From the NCBI GenBank assembly GCA_947426355.1, contig CANEDU010000002.1, forward strand, positions 1 through 45,030: a stretch of 45,030 nt of DNA. Reading direction: 5' to 3'. Every line of letters begins with the position of its first letter. The first letter of the stretch is position 1. Shown piece by piece: positions 9,175 through 19,341 of this stretch. The notes under the pieces are model-generated. The model was not told the origin of the DNA and did not search any database. It worked only from the letters and a program-made list of their open reading frames with translations. The translations under genes were made by a program, and so were the position numbers. This stretch comes from an uncultured Adlercreutzia sp. GTDB taxonomy: Bacteria > Actinomycetota > Coriobacteriia > Coriobacteriales > Eggerthellaceae.

Positions 9175-9268
9175 TAGAGCGTAGGCATTGCGATGGGCTT
9201 GAGGGAGACATTCTGGCCGGGGCTCAGTTGGGCGCAGCAGCACATACCCCTCACTGCAAGGAGCCCTC

Positions 9269-10227
9269 ATGAGCGACATCGAAATCTACGAATCTCCCGA
9301 CGGCGATGTCCGCCTGAACGTGCAGCTCGAAGACGAGACGGTTTGGCTGTCTCTTGACCAAATGGCGCATTTGTTCGGTCGTGACAAGTCGACTGTCTCC
9401 CGTCACCTTAAGAATATCTTTGATGAGAAAGAGCTTGAGCGTGAGACAGTTGTTGCAAAATATGCAACAACTGCGCAAGATGGGAAAGTGTATCAGGTTG
9501 ATCATTACAGCCTCGATGTCATCATCTCAGTGGGCTATCGTGTAAAGTCCCAGCAAGGCGTTCGCTTTCGCCAATGGGCTACGCAAGTTCTGAAAGAGTA
9601 TGCCGTCAAAGGCTTCGCTCTCGATGATCGTCGTCTCAAGGATGGCCGCAGCCGTTATTTCCGCGAGCTGCTCCAGCGCGTGCGCGATATCCCCTTCAGT
9701 GAGCGCAACCTCTATCAGCAAGTCACGGACGTCTATGCGACAGCTATTGACTATGATCCGAAATCCTTTATGACGCGTAAATTCTTCGCCACCGTGCAGA
9801 ACAAGCTTCATTACGCTGTCCATGAGCACATGGCGGCTGAGGTTATTTACGACCGGGTCGACCGTGAAAAGCCGCTTGTGGGCATGACGACATTCGATGG
9901 CGATTACATCGCTAAAGACGACGTGCGCATTGCGAAAACTATCTCACTGAAAAGGAACTGCAAGCGCTCAATCTCCTGGTCGCTCGTTTTCTCGATTTTG
10001 CCGAATTGCAAGCTCTGGAAGAGCGAGCAATGACTATGGCCGAGTGGATTGAAGAGCTTGATTGGGAAATCGTTAGCTCTCGCCGCGCGTTGCTCGAGGG
10101 ACAGGGGACCATCTCCCACAAACAGGCTATCGAAAAAGCCGAGAAAGAGTTCGAAGCCTACCGCGCTCGCGAGATGCGCCAGCTCGAAAGCGACTTCGAC
10201 CGAGCGATTCGACAGCTGGAGGGGTAG
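9269..10227 (+). pseudogene. RhuM family protein, frameshifted
   Basis: The first 222 residues match the RhuM family: an N-terminal DNA-binding part with LSLDQMAHLFGRDKSTVSRH, then KVYQVDHYSLDVIISVGYR and the conserved RFRQWAT. The frame is lost at the A4 run 9935-9938. Adding one base restores NYLTEKELQALNLLVARFLDF and continues to the stop at 10225-10227, giving the normal length of about 320 residues with a helical C-terminus. Ribosome site AAGGAG precedes ATG 9269. RhuM proteins are common on pathogenicity and phage-like islands; their biochemical role is not established. The lesion could be a real single-base deletion or a homopolymer sequencing error. Unshifted translation gives a 254-aa product with an unrelated tail. 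Confidence 0.85.
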
Positions 10228-10237
10228 CAATCGCGTA

Positions 10238-10705
10238 TTAGGAGGATTCGCGATAGGCGCGGATGGCGGCGAGGGTTGCGTCGGCGAAGTGTTGGATGAT
10301 GCCGACTTGCACCCAGCGGCCGTCTTCGCGATAGCGCAAGGACAGGTCCTTGTGGCGGCCGATGCGCAAATGTCCGATGGAAAGCGTCACGTTGCCGGGG
10401 ATTTCGCGGGTGTCGATGTTGGTGCGAACGCGCGAGCCGCCGAGGGCCCAAGCGGCCAGCCCGGCGTTGGTGAGGCTGCCGGTTTCCTGGTAGACCGCCA
10501 AAGCCGCAATGGCACCGAAGCCATCGTCCTCTTCCTCTGTTTGGTAAACGCGCTTCTCCGTACGTCCGGGCAGGCCGGCGCACACGATATGCGACTGCTT
10601 CGTGAAGTGATAGCGCTCGCCGCCGACGATGAGGCCCCAGGTGAAAACCTCCCAGGTGCCCGTGCCGTCTTTGGCTTCAAAACTGGCGAGTGCTTGGTCG
10701 GACAT
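10238..10705 (-). CDS. Hypothetical protein, 155 aa
   Basis: I do not recognise this family. The product is soluble, without signal peptide or membrane segments, and alternates short beta-like stretches (TWEVFTWGLIVGGERYHF, VTLSIGHLRIGRHKDLSLRY), suggesting an all-beta or alpha/beta fold. On the minus strand, AGAGGAG lies about six bases before ATG 10705, a good ribosome site. It ends 11 bp from the convergent RhuM gene and lies downstream of the AlbA_2 gene on the same strand, with a gap of about 200 bp that holds no clear gene. It probably belongs to the same accessory segment. Confidence 0.65.
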   Translation of the reverse strand: MSDQALASFEAKDGTGTWEVFTWGLIVGGERYHFTKQSHIVCAGLPGRTEKRVYQTEEEDDGFGAIAALAVYQETGSLTNAGLAAWALGGSRVRTNIDTREIPGNVTLSIGHLRIGRHKDLSLRYREDGRWVQVGIIQHFADATLAAIRAYRESS

Positions 10706-10911
10706 GAGGGGCTCCTCTCTTGGGGCAGCAATGCTTTCGCTGGCTCCCTATTCTGACAGTTGGTCTCCCAAATCGACCAGTTTCTGGCGGCTGTGCACGT
10801 CCACGCCGACACGGTGGGGCACGGCCCGTACATCATCAGCAACTGCGTTGTCGCTCTCCCTCACGGGCGCCTCCGGCCTCATCTATCCGTCCAGCATGCC
10901 ACCGAGCGGCT

Positions 10912-12294
10912 TTACTTTGTGCGATAAACACGGCTAGGACCGTTGCCGTAGGCAACGAGTTTGCCAGCTTCAACAAGGTCGCCGATGGCGCGTTGGGCCG
11001 TTCTGCGCGAGTGTCCTGCCTTCACGAGATCGGAGCTTCGCAGGCCCTTTTCGGTTTCGGCGAGTGACAGCGCAGCGGCTTCAATATCTTCGGGAAGCGT
11101 TACATACGCATACTCGATGGTGCTTGTGGGTGTCGTTGGAACAAAGGCGCGGAAAACCGGCCCTTCTTCCAGCTCCGGGTTAAGGCCAGTGTAGCGACGA
11201 GAGTTCTTGAAGAGCTCGCGCGTCCCGCTTCCCAGCTCTTCAGCCAATCCGATATGCGAGAAGAACGAGGCGATGATGGGGTTTTTCGGGAGCGGGTTGA
11301 AGGTATCGGGTTCCAGGGGCCCGTCAAATGAGGCGCGACTGGCGTTTTCGGTGTGGATGCCCCGTTCATCGATAATGATTTTTGCGGGAAAAGGACTCGT
11401 GAACTCGCGATGTATGAGGCAGTTTACGAGCAGTTCGCGAACGATAGCGTCGCGTGGGCTGACGACGGTGTCTCCCTCCATCGAGAACCGGTCTGGCAAG
11501 TATTTTCGGCAGAAATCTGCGAGCAGGGGGTAAGCTTCCATGAGGTTCGTCGTCACTACGAGACGGTCGTCGTAGCGGTCGGTGTCCTGTATGCGCACGA
11601 GTGCGTCGGTCTTGTATGCGGGGCACAGCGAACGAATGACCTCGTCCTTTCCGAGAACGACCACCGCTGCCAGGTTGAAGCCAATTTTTCCGGTTGTGAA
11701 GTCCTTGCCGAAGAAATTGGCGGATTCGACGAGCTGCTGATTGGTGAGGGCACCCCAGGGATGGTCCTTGCGTTTGGCAATTGCCATGGCTCTGGCTTGC
11801 TCGATGAGGTCTTCCCGCAGATCGTCGAGTGAAACGTGTTCGAAGACGCGCTGCTCGGTGAAAATGCCCTGCTTGCGAATGCAGAGCTCAGCGAGAGGGG
11901 CGCTTCCCCGCACCACCATGTCCGCATCTCCGCGGCGCTCGTACACCTTGCCTTTGTAGCTGTGCATTTGGGGGCTGTTGGGAACGGCAATTTTTATAAC
12001 CTGGCCGTTTTGGAAATCGATATGCTCGAATTCGACAGAAACGGGGATATCGAAAGCGTTTGGGTTGTTAATCACGTTAAGGATATTGCGCGTAATGGGC
12101 AGTACTTGGTTTGCCGCGATGCCGCAGATGTTTCCATTATCTTCAATTCCCAGGAACACGTTTCCACCGAAGCTGTTGGCGAAGGCGCAAATCGTTTCGA
12201 ATACATCGGATTCCGGCTGATTCCCGCAGCGCTTGAATTCGGTATATTCGTCTTCGCCATGGTTGATGATGTCCTTGAGGCGATGCTTGTCCAT
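10912..12294 (-). CDS. AlbA_2 (Schlafen-type) domain regulator / ATP-binding protein
   Basis: A 460-aa protein. Residues 1-130 are an AlbA_2 domain (EDEYTEFKRC, then FANSFGGNVFLGIEDNG). The middle contains DAIVRELLVNCLIHREF (about 275-290) and IASFFSHIGLAEELGSG (about 350), the pattern of the HATPase_c_4-type domain that accompanies AlbA_2. The C-terminus (about 418-458) is a winged-helix segment. The family is annotated as putative DNA-binding transcriptional regulators; some members sit in phage-defence and toxin contexts. The eight-copy repeat array lies immediately upstream of its start, in its probable promoter, so self-regulation is plausible. Confidence 0.85.
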   Translation of the reverse strand: MDKHRLKDIINHGEDEYTEFKRCGNQPESDVFETICAFANSFGGNVFLGIEDNGNICGIAANQVLPITRNILNVINNPNAFDIPVSVEFEHIDFQNGQVIKIAVPNSPQMHSYKGKVYERRGDADMVVRGSAPLAELCIRKQGIFTEQRVFEHVSLDDLREDLIEQARAMAIAKRKDHPWGALTNQQLVESANFFGKDFTTGKIGFNLAAVVVLGKDEVIRSLCPAYKTDALVRIQDTDRYDDRLVVTTNLMEAYPLLADFCRKYLPDRFSMEGDTVVSPRDAIVRELLVNCLIHREFTSPFPAKIIIDERGIHTENASRASFDGPLEPDTFNPLPKNPIIASFFSHIGLAEELGSGTRELFKNSRRYTGLNPELEEGPVFRAFVPTTPTSTIEYAYVTLPEDIEAAALSLAETEKGLRSSDLVKAGHSRRTAQRAIGDLVEAGKLVAYGNGPSRVYRTK

Positions 12295-12320
12295 GGGGCC
12301 TCCTGGGTCGCTTAGCTCTT

Positions 12321-12411
12321 GGCGCGATTATGGCGCGATTATGGCGCGATTATGGCGCGATTGGCGCGATTGGCGCGATTATGGCGCGATTGGCGCGATT
12401 TTGGTGCAGTT
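12321..12411. repeat. Eight-copy GGCGCGATT array in a shared promoter region
   Basis: The core GGCGCGATT starts at 12321, 12332, 12343, 12354, 12363, 12372, 12383 and 12392, with a degenerate ninth copy (GGTGCAGTT) at 12403. Spacing switches between 11 and 9 bp because TA is present or absent between copies. It lies about 27 bp upstream of the AlbA_2 start and 150 bp upstream of the DUF853 ATPase start, between the two divergent genes. It could be a tandem operator array or a variable-number repeat. Confidence 0.85.
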
Positions 12412-12555
12412 GAGAAGATGCCAACTTTTGAAGCAAGCGGTCTGCAAGCGTTAGGCGAAACGGTATGCCAACGGGTTCACGCGGCGGGCGTGAGGGCGAG
12501 GCGTCTCCCGTATCATGGGGGCAACGACCCCATCCCCTCGTGTCAGGAGGACCCC

Positions 12556-14160
<1,605 letters not shown>

Positions 14161-14178
14161 GTTAAACCCTGGCTTACA

Positions 14179-15036
14179 ATGACGCTCATGAATTCGAACG
14201 AGCTAGACATCAATCCGCCGCTGCGCTCCTCTCGCCTTACCCGTCGCAGTTTTGTGACGGGGGCTGCGTGCGCTATGGCGGGGCTTCTCGTCGGTTGCGG
14301 GTCTTCGCCCGAGCCGTCGAAGGCGGCCGAAATCGCGCCCTATGTGAGCCCCTACGATTGGGCGGGCCTCACCCGCGACGGCGACAAGCTGGAGTACTTC
14401 GAAGACGGCGAGCTTCGTTCGCGCTGGGGCATCGACGTGTCGGAGCACCAGGGTAGCGACATCGACTGGTCTGCCGTGGCCGATGCCGGCGTACAGTTCG
14501 CCTTCGCTCGCATCGGCAATCGCGGCGCTACCGAGGGTGCGCTTTCCGCCGACGAGTTCTTCTATCAAAACGCCATCCGCGCCTGCGAAGCGGGCATCGC
14601 GGTGAGCGCCTACTTCTTCTCCCAGGCCATTAACGAGGATGAGGCGCGCGAGGAAGCGGAATTCGCCTTGGCCAACCTGCGCGAAACTGAAGCCGCCGGC
14701 GCCACCTTCGTCTATGTTGCCTACGATCACGAGCCTGTGGAAATTGACGGCGCCCGAGCTAACGGCCTTTCCGGCGACCAGCTGACCGCCAACGCCCGCG
14801 TCTTCTGCGAGGCTGTCGCTGCGGCGGGCTATAAGCCCTTGCTGTACGGCAACCAGCGCGACTTGCTGCGCCTCTCGCCCGAGCTGCGCGAAACCTATCC
14901 CGTGTGGCTCGCCGAATACGGTGTGGAAAGCCCGACGGCACCGTTCGATTTCGCCATCTGGCAGTACACCAACGCCGGCTCGGTTCCCGGTATCCCCACC
15001 GACGTCGACCTCAACCTGTGGCTGGAGCCGCAATAA
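14179..15036 (+). CDS. GH25 lysozyme (N-acetylmuramidase), Tat-type lipoprotein
   Basis: A 285-aa protein with a twin-arginine signal and lipobox (RRSFVTGAACAMAGLLVGCG), so it is probably exported folded and lipid-anchored. The catalytic domain begins at WGIDVSEHQGSDIDW and contains the DxE pair in VAYDHEPVEIDG, then the family's LLYGNQ and FAIWQYTNAGSVPGI motifs. GH25 enzymes cut the MurNAc-GlcNAc bond of peptidoglycan; in a single-membrane cell this one would act on its own wall, in remodelling. The start is uncertain between ATG 14179 and ATG 14188; neither has a strong ribosome site. TACAAT right before the first ATG could be a -10 box of a leaderless transcript (weak evidence). Confidence 0.9.
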   Translation: MTLMNSNELDINPPLRSSRLTRRSFVTGAACAMAGLLVGCGSSPEPSKAAEIAPYVSPYDWAGLTRDGDKLEYFEDGELRSRWGIDVSEHQGSDIDWSAVADAGVQFAFARIGNRGATEGALSADEFFYQNAIRACEAGIAVSAYFFSQAINEDEAREEAEFALANLRETEAAGATFVYVAYDHEPVEIDGARANGLSGDQLTANARVFCEAVAAAGYKPLLYGNQRDLLRLSPELRETYPVWLAEYGVESPTAPFDFAIWQYTNAGSVPGIPTDVDLNLWLEPQ

Positions 15037-15075
15037 GGGAATCTTCTTTATAATGGCATCTATGCGAATCGGTTT

Positions 15076-15190
15076 GCGTGCGCCTCAAATCGTCATTTTC
15101 TGCCAAGCTTCTGACCAGGTATTATGCTGAATAACAGCAGGTCAGAGGCTCGTTTTTCGATGGCAGAAAAAGTCGATTTGAGGCGCACGC
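15076..15190. repeat. 115-bp long imperfect hairpin (palindromic element)
   Basis: The outer arms 15076-15105 and 15161-15190 pair at 28 of 30 positions (arm begins GCGTGCGCCTCAAATCG). The inner arms 15106-15116 and 15140-15150 pair at 10 of 11. The apical loop is 23 nt, and a 10-nt bulge (CGTTTTTCGA) lies on the 3' side only. It fills the gap between the lysozyme and nucleoid-protein genes and ends 19 bp before the latter's start. No long T-tract follows, so a plain terminator is unlikely. Possibilities are a MITE-like element, a structured leader, or a small RNA precursor. Confidence 0.85.
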
Positions 15191-15208
15191 CCCTGGAAAG
15201 AGAGCCCT

Positions 15209-16270
15209 ATGATCATCAACAACGCCATTTTGCACGTGTTCGATTTCGTGTCTTGCGTGAACGTGTTCGCCCAAGTGCCGATGGATTTCGCGAACAAGAC
15301 GGTCAAGCGCTACGTCACGTCTCAGGCCAAGCGCGCGCTGAGCAATCTGGATAGCAAGCGCGGCACCTTCGCGGCCAACAGCCTGTTTGCCGAGGAGCTG
15401 CGCGCCTACTTCCGCGGCGAGCGCGATTTCGTGGGGCTGTCGCAGCAAATTGGCGAGTTTGTCGTGGGCGAACTGTCGCGCATGGAGAAGACCCCTTCCA
15501 CCGATCTGCTCGTTATTGATTTCGAAGGTGATACCGACCAAACCGTGCGCGAGATGACCGACGAGGAGGCCGAGGCCGCCTACAAGGCCCGCGGTCCGCG
15601 CTATTTCGCCATCATCTTGCTGGAGAGCCGCCAGGCCTACATGCACGAGGTGGGCAGCAACGACTTCGGCGATACGGCTACCACCATCGCGCGGCATCAT
15701 GCCATTCTGCCGAATCCGTCGCAGAAGGTGGCGTCCTTCGCGCTCATTTCTGCCGATGACATGGCCGTGTGGTTCGTGGACAAAGAGCGCGAAATCGCCG
15801 GCGAGAAGCGTTGGATCATTCCCGATGGCCTGCTGCAGTGCTCCATGGAGGCCTCGTCGCGCGAAGTGCTTGAGGCGGTGACCACGGTGGTGGAAGAGGT
15901 GGCCGAGGAATTCGGTGCCAACACCGCTGTGGCCCTGTCGCGCGCCAAGGCCTACGTGGCCGAAAACGCCGACGAATCCGATGAGGTGGACGCCCACGAG
16001 CTGGGTCGCGAGGTGTTCGCCGACCAGCCGCGCGTGGCCGAGCGCTTCGAACGCGCCGTGGACGAGGGGGCTATCCCTGAGCGCGTCGTGGTGGAGAAGG
16101 CCGTGGCCAAGCGCGTGACCCGCAACCACAAAATCCGCACCGATACGGGCATCGAGGTCACCTTTCCCGCCGAATATGGCGAAAACTCCGATTTCATCGA
16201 GTTCTTCAGCACCCCCGACGGGCGCATCGAAATTGCGCTCAAGAACATCGGCTCCATAGAGAATCGCTAG
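15209..16270 (+). CDS. Nucleoid-associated protein, NdpA/YejK-like
   Basis: A 353-aa soluble protein whose N-terminus (MIINNAILHVFDF) and spread of conserved stretches (RYFAIILLES, RHHAILPNPSQKVASFALIS, KRVTRNHKIRTDTGIEVTFP) match the 37-kDa nucleoid-associated protein family (PF04245). Members bind DNA and are found in the nucleoid; the exact role is poorly known. The start has a GGAAAGAG ribosome site. The gene sits immediately behind the 115-bp hairpin, which would form the 5' leader of any transcript coming through from the lysozyme gene. Its codon use matches that of its neighbours. Confidence 0.85.
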   Translation: MIINNAILHVFDFVSCVNVFAQVPMDFANKTVKRYVTSQAKRALSNLDSKRGTFAANSLFAEELRAYFRGERDFVGLSQQIGEFVVGELSRMEKTPSTDLLVIDFEGDTDQTVREMTDEEAEAAYKARGPRYFAIILLESRQAYMHEVGSNDFGDTATTIARHHAILPNPSQKVASFALISADDMAVWFVDKEREIAGEKRWIIPDGLLQCSMEASSREVLEAVTTVVEEVAEEFGANTAVALSRAKAYVAENADESDEVDAHELGREVFADQPRVAERFERAVDEGAIPERVVVEKAVAKRVTRNHKIRTDTGIEVTFPAEYGENSDFIEFFSTPDGRIEIALKNIGSIENR

Positions 16271-16396
16271 CGCGAAACGGCGCCGTGCCATCGGAAAAAG
16301 CGAAGGCCGCATCGGGTGCAAGAGGGCTAGAATGGGGAGCGATTTTTGAGCCTGCAGGTGCCGACCATGCGGCCGGCTGATTTCGAAGGGACGCTC

Positions 16397-17254
16397 ATGA
16401 CAAACCTCTACGAACGCGAAGGCGCCTACATTCCCCGTGTCGCTGCCATCCACGACTTGTGCGGCTACGGCAAGTGCTCGCTGGGCGTGGCCATCCCGGT
16501 GCTTTCCGCCGCCGGCTGTGACGTGTGCCCGGTGCCCACGGGCCTGTTCTCCAGCCACACGGCCTTCCCCGGCTGGTACATGCACGATACCACCGATATC
16601 CTGGGCGATTACCTGGCGGCCTGGGCCGGTATCGGCGTGGAGCTGGACGCGGTGTACTCCGGATTTCTCGGCGCGCCCGAGCAGGTGGCCATCATCAAGC
16701 ACGTGTGGGAGACCTACCCGAACGCCCTGCGTGTAGTGGATCCGGTGATGGCCGACCACGGGAAGGTATATCCCACCTACACGCCCGAGCTGGTGGCGGC
16801 CATGTGCGAGCTGGCCAACGGCGCCGACATCCTCACACCGAATCTCACCGAGGCGGCTATCATCCTGGGCCGCGAGTGGGAAGGCGCCGATGTCGATGAG
16901 GAAACCGTGCGCGCCATGATGCTGGAGCTGCGCGAGCGCGGCGCGAAGAACGTGGTGCTGAAGGGCATCGAGCACGGTGACGGCCTCATCCACAACTACG
17001 TGTGGGGCGACGCCATCGATTTCACCGAGACCACCAACGCCAAGCTGCCCTACATGCTGCACGGCACCGGCGACGTGTTCGCAAGCACGCTTCTGGCCGC
17101 GGTGATGGCCGGCTCGAACCTGGCCGATGCCACGCGTTTTGCCGCCGACTTCACGGCCGATGCCATGGTGGTGTCCGCCAAGCAGCCCGACTTCGAGGCT
17201 CGCGGCGTCTCCTTCGAGCCCTTGCTGGGGAAGGTGGCCGCGCTTCTGGGGTAG
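16397..17254 (+). CDS. pdxY: Pyridoxal/pyridoxamine kinase-like protein (ribokinase family)
   Basis: A 285-aa kinase of the ribokinase/PfkB fold. Motifs include VAAIHDLCGYGKCSL near the N-terminus, DPVMADHGKVY in the middle, LTPNLTEA, and the C-terminal anion-hole/catalytic loop HGTGDVFAST with its catalytic Asp. These are features of PdxY-like enzymes, which phosphorylate pyridoxal or pyridoxamine to the cofactor form. ATG 16397 is chosen because GAAGGG precedes it at good spacing and family homology begins there; a farther in-frame start at 16346 lacks both. A 16-bp gap to the next gene suggests an operon with the THEP1-like NTPase. The substrate could also be another vitamin-like alcohol. 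Confidence 0.85.
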   Translation: MTNLYEREGAYIPRVAAIHDLCGYGKCSLGVAIPVLSAAGCDVCPVPTGLFSSHTAFPGWYMHDTTDILGDYLAAWAGIGVELDAVYSGFLGAPEQVAIIKHVWETYPNALRVVDPVMADHGKVYPTYTPELVAAMCELANGADILTPNLTEAAIILGREWEGADVDEETVRAMMLELRERGAKNVVLKGIEHGDGLIHNYVWGDAIDFTETTNAKLPYMLHGTGDVFASTLLAAVMAGSNLADATRFAADFTADAMVVSAKQPDFEARGVSFEPLLGKVAALLG

Positions 17255-17270
17255 AAGCTGAAGGTGGGGA

Positions 17271-17975
17271 ATGCTGTTCATCCTGACAGGCGCGGTGCAA
17301 ACGGGGAAGACGCGTTGGCTTGAGGAGCTGGTCGCTACGCTGGCTGCGCGCGGCGTGCCTGCATCTGGCGTGTTGGCGCCGGGGCAGTGGGTGCCCTCGG
17401 AGGGCGAGCGCGCTGACGCCAACGGCTTCGAGAAGCTCGGCATCGATAACGAGCTGCTTCCCGGCGGCGAGCGCGTCTCTTTCGCGCGGCGAGGCGATTT
17501 GGCCCGCGCTGAGGGCACCTTCGACGAAACGAGCCAGGCGGCCCAAGCCGAGTTGGCCTGGCATATTGACGATGCGGCCATCGCCCGCGTGAACGAGCAT
17601 TTCGAGGGACTGGCCCAAATGAGTCGAAGCTGCTGTGAGGTTGAGTCCGCCCTGAGGTTATCTGAGAGCAGCGTTGCCAGTGGGAATTCGCAGAAACATT
17701 GCGTGCGGCCCGGTTTGCTTATCGTTGATGAGTTGGGCCGTTTGGAAATCTGGCGCGGCCAGGGCCTCACTTCGGCTCTGGCCCTGCTTGCCGAAGGCCC
17801 GACAGACGCCTTCCCCCACGCTCTCGTTGTCGTGCGCGATTACCTCTTGGAAGACGCCGAAGCTCTTCTCGCTTCTGCCTGGTCCGATTGCGCGCGTATC
17901 GCCCCCAACGACAAGTCTGCCGAAATGGTTCTCGCCGCTTTCGACGCGCCTTTCAAAAGTGAAAGGGAGCGGTAA
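17271..17975 (+). CDS. THEP1-like nucleoside-triphosphatase
   Basis: A 234-aa P-loop protein. Walker A GAVQTGKT is at 7-14 and Walker B LLIVDELGRLE (D153, E154) has the family's DELG signature, as in the NTPase_1/THEP1 group. Residues about 117-147 are a Ser/Cys-rich linker not expected in the family core, possibly a lineage insertion. Family members hydrolyse NTPs in vitro; the natural role is unclear. It follows the pyridoxal kinase-like gene by 16 bp and is probably cotranscribed with it. Confidence 0.75.
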   Translation: MLFILTGAVQTGKTRWLEELVATLAARGVPASGVLAPGQWVPSEGERADANGFEKLGIDNELLPGGERVSFARRGDLARAEGTFDETSQAAQAELAWHIDDAAIARVNEHFEGLAQMSRSCCEVESALRLSESSVASGNSQKHCVRPGLLIVDELGRLEIWRGQGLTSALALLAEGPTDAFPHALVVVRDYLLEDAEALLASAWSDCARIAPNDKSAEMVLAAFDAPFKSERER

Positions 17976-18049
17976 GGGAATTCTATGGTGGAGTGCCGAG
18001 GGGGCGTCTATACTGGTAGCAACCTATTGAGAACCAGGAGGTGCTTCCT

Positions 18050-18598
18050 ATGACGGATGCGCAGAATAATCCTTTTAGCAACATGCCCGAGCCGCCCGCG
18101 GCGCCCGATCCGGCCCAGGCTCAGCAGGCGGCTTCGGCCGAGGCCTATCGGTCCTACGAGTCGGCGGGCCAGACCCAGCAGCCCTATGGGTCGCCGCAGC
18201 AGGCTTACCAGTCTCAGAATGTTTACGAACCGGGCCAGGCTTATCAGCCGCAAGGAGCCTACAATCCCAACCAGCAGCCGTATGGCCAGGGTTATCAGCA
18301 GCCGACGTATCAGCAGGTCTACCAGCAGCCTGTGGCGGCCGCTCAGCCGGCGGCGCTCTATCCCATGACGGATACCGACCGCAACCTGCGGCTTATCGCG
18401 TTCATCTTCTGCATTCTGTCGCTGGTGGGCTCGTGCTGGCTCATCATTCCGCTGGCGTGGATGATTCCCATGTCCGTTATCAGCTGGGGTATCTACAAGG
18501 GCACCAAGGCCAACACCGTCGCCTTCGACGTGTGTATGCTCATTTTCGTGAGTCTTGTGTCCGGCATCTTGCTGCTGTGCTCAAACAAGGACCGCTAA
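18050..18598 (+). CDS. Pro/Gln/Tyr-rich small membrane protein (DUF4190-like)
   Basis: A 182-aa protein. The first 105 residues are disordered and low-complexity, with repeated QQPYG, QAYQ and YQQP units. Two hydrophobic segments follow (about 115-145 and 155-177), then a short basic tail (SNKDR). This layout, a cytosolic Pro/Gln/Tyr tail on a two-TM hairpin, is common in Actinobacteria membrane proteins of unknown function. ATG 18050 is preferred over GTG 18041 because AGGAG at 18036-18040 would touch the GTG but sits nine bases before the ATG. It is followed by a terminator. Confidence 0.8.
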   Translation: MTDAQNNPFSNMPEPPAAPDPAQAQQAASAEAYRSYESAGQTQQPYGSPQQAYQSQNVYEPGQAYQPQGAYNPNQQPYGQGYQQPTYQQVYQQPVAAAQPAALYPMTDTDRNLRLIAFIFCILSLVGSCWLIIPLAWMIPMSVISWGIYKGTKANTVAFDVCMLIFVSLVSGILLLCSNKDR

Positions 18599-18620
18599 GA
18601 CACAGCGGGCGGAATTTTTC

Positions 18621-18648
18621 GGGGCGGACGAGTTCCGCCCCTTGTTTT
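18621..18648 (+). terminator. Intrinsic terminator
   Basis: An 8-bp perfect stem GGGGCGGA / TCCGCCCC with a 5-nt loop is followed by TTGTTTT. It ends the Pro/Gln-rich membrane protein gene, about 20 bp before the next start. Confidence 0.75.
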
Positions 18649-18668
18649 GGTCGGCAAAGGGAGGCGCT

Positions 18669-19316
18669 ATGAGTGCGGAGCTTGAAGCATATTATGCGGC
18701 GTTGCCGCGCGAGGGTGGCCTGGTGGCGCAGTGCCGCATGGCTTTGGAAGGCGTCGATCTGGCAGGCAAGCGCGTGCTGGATGTGGGCTGCCGCCGCGGC
18801 AAGGGTGTTTTCAAGTTGAGTGAACAGGTGGGTGCCGACGGCTATGTGGTCGGCGTCGATTGGCGGCCGGATTTCGTGGATACGGCTCGTGCGGCGGTGC
18901 CGGCCGCCCTTCGGCGCAGTGGTTTGGCGGCTAGCAATATGGAGTTCCGCGAAGCCTTCCCGGAAGATTTGGCTGCAGCCGGCCTGGCTGATGCGTCGTT
19001 CGATGTGGTGTACCTTAACAACGTCTGCGTGCTGTTCGCCGACCCGGCTCAGGCGTTGCGCGAGTGCGCCCGTGCTCTCAAGGCGGACGGGCTGTTCATT
19101 CTGGAATGCCCCCTTGCGTCAGAGCCGCCTTCCAAAGAGGCGCTCAATGATGCGCGCGCAAAGGGCGACAGCCTAGCCGTCGCCCGCACGCGAGACGAAG
19201 TAGAACGCTGGCTTGCCGGAGCTGGGCTCGACAAGCCAAGCATCGTCGCAACCGAAGAATTGGCCAACAGCGGCCATTTGGCCGTGCTGCAGTGCAGGAA
19301 GAAACAACGCGCCTAA
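18669..19316 (+). CDS. Class I SAM-dependent methyltransferase
   Basis: A 215-aa protein with the Rossmann SAM-binding motif I VLDVGCRRGKGVFKL and the acidic end of strand 2 in VVGVDW. The post-motif FDVVYLNNVCVLFADPAQALRECARALKADG matches motifs II and III of small-molecule methyltransferases. There is no substrate-specific domain, so the target (metabolite, quinone, arsenite) cannot be told; the cysteines typical of ArsM are not arranged as in that enzyme. ATG 18669 has GGGAGG before it; in-frame upstream codons overlap the terminator of the previous gene and are rejected. It converges on the MFS gene with a 25-bp gap. Confidence 0.85.
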   Translation: MSAELEAYYAALPREGGLVAQCRMALEGVDLAGKRVLDVGCRRGKGVFKLSEQVGADGYVVGVDWRPDFVDTARAAVPAALRRSGLAASNMEFREAFPEDLAAAGLADASFDVVYLNNVCVLFADPAQALRECARALKADGLFILECPLASEPPSKEALNDARAKGDSLAVARTRDEVERWLAGAGLDKPSIVATEELANSGHLAVLQCRKKQRA

Positions 19317-19341
19317 AGGATGGTCTTGCATAAGCCGGAGT

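Noticed and set aside
8294-9211. Open frames in the gap after the defence-like operon (8294-8665 plus strand, 8765-9211 minus strand)
   Set aside because: No ribosome site or recognisable product; the minus-strand one runs through the terminator and the tRNA fragment.
9935-9938. Programmed -1 frameshift in rhuM
   Set aside because: The site (GCG AAA ACT) does not allow re-pairing in the -1 frame, and there is no stimulatory structure I can see.
12321-12411. CRISPR array
   Set aside because: Units are 9-11 bp without spacers and there are no cas genes nearby.
15122-17770. 882-codon open frame on the minus strand across the nucleoid protein, kinase and NTPase genes
   Set aside because: It lies antisense to three well-supported genes, has a biased His/Gly/Arg composition and no homology; long shadows are expected at high GC.
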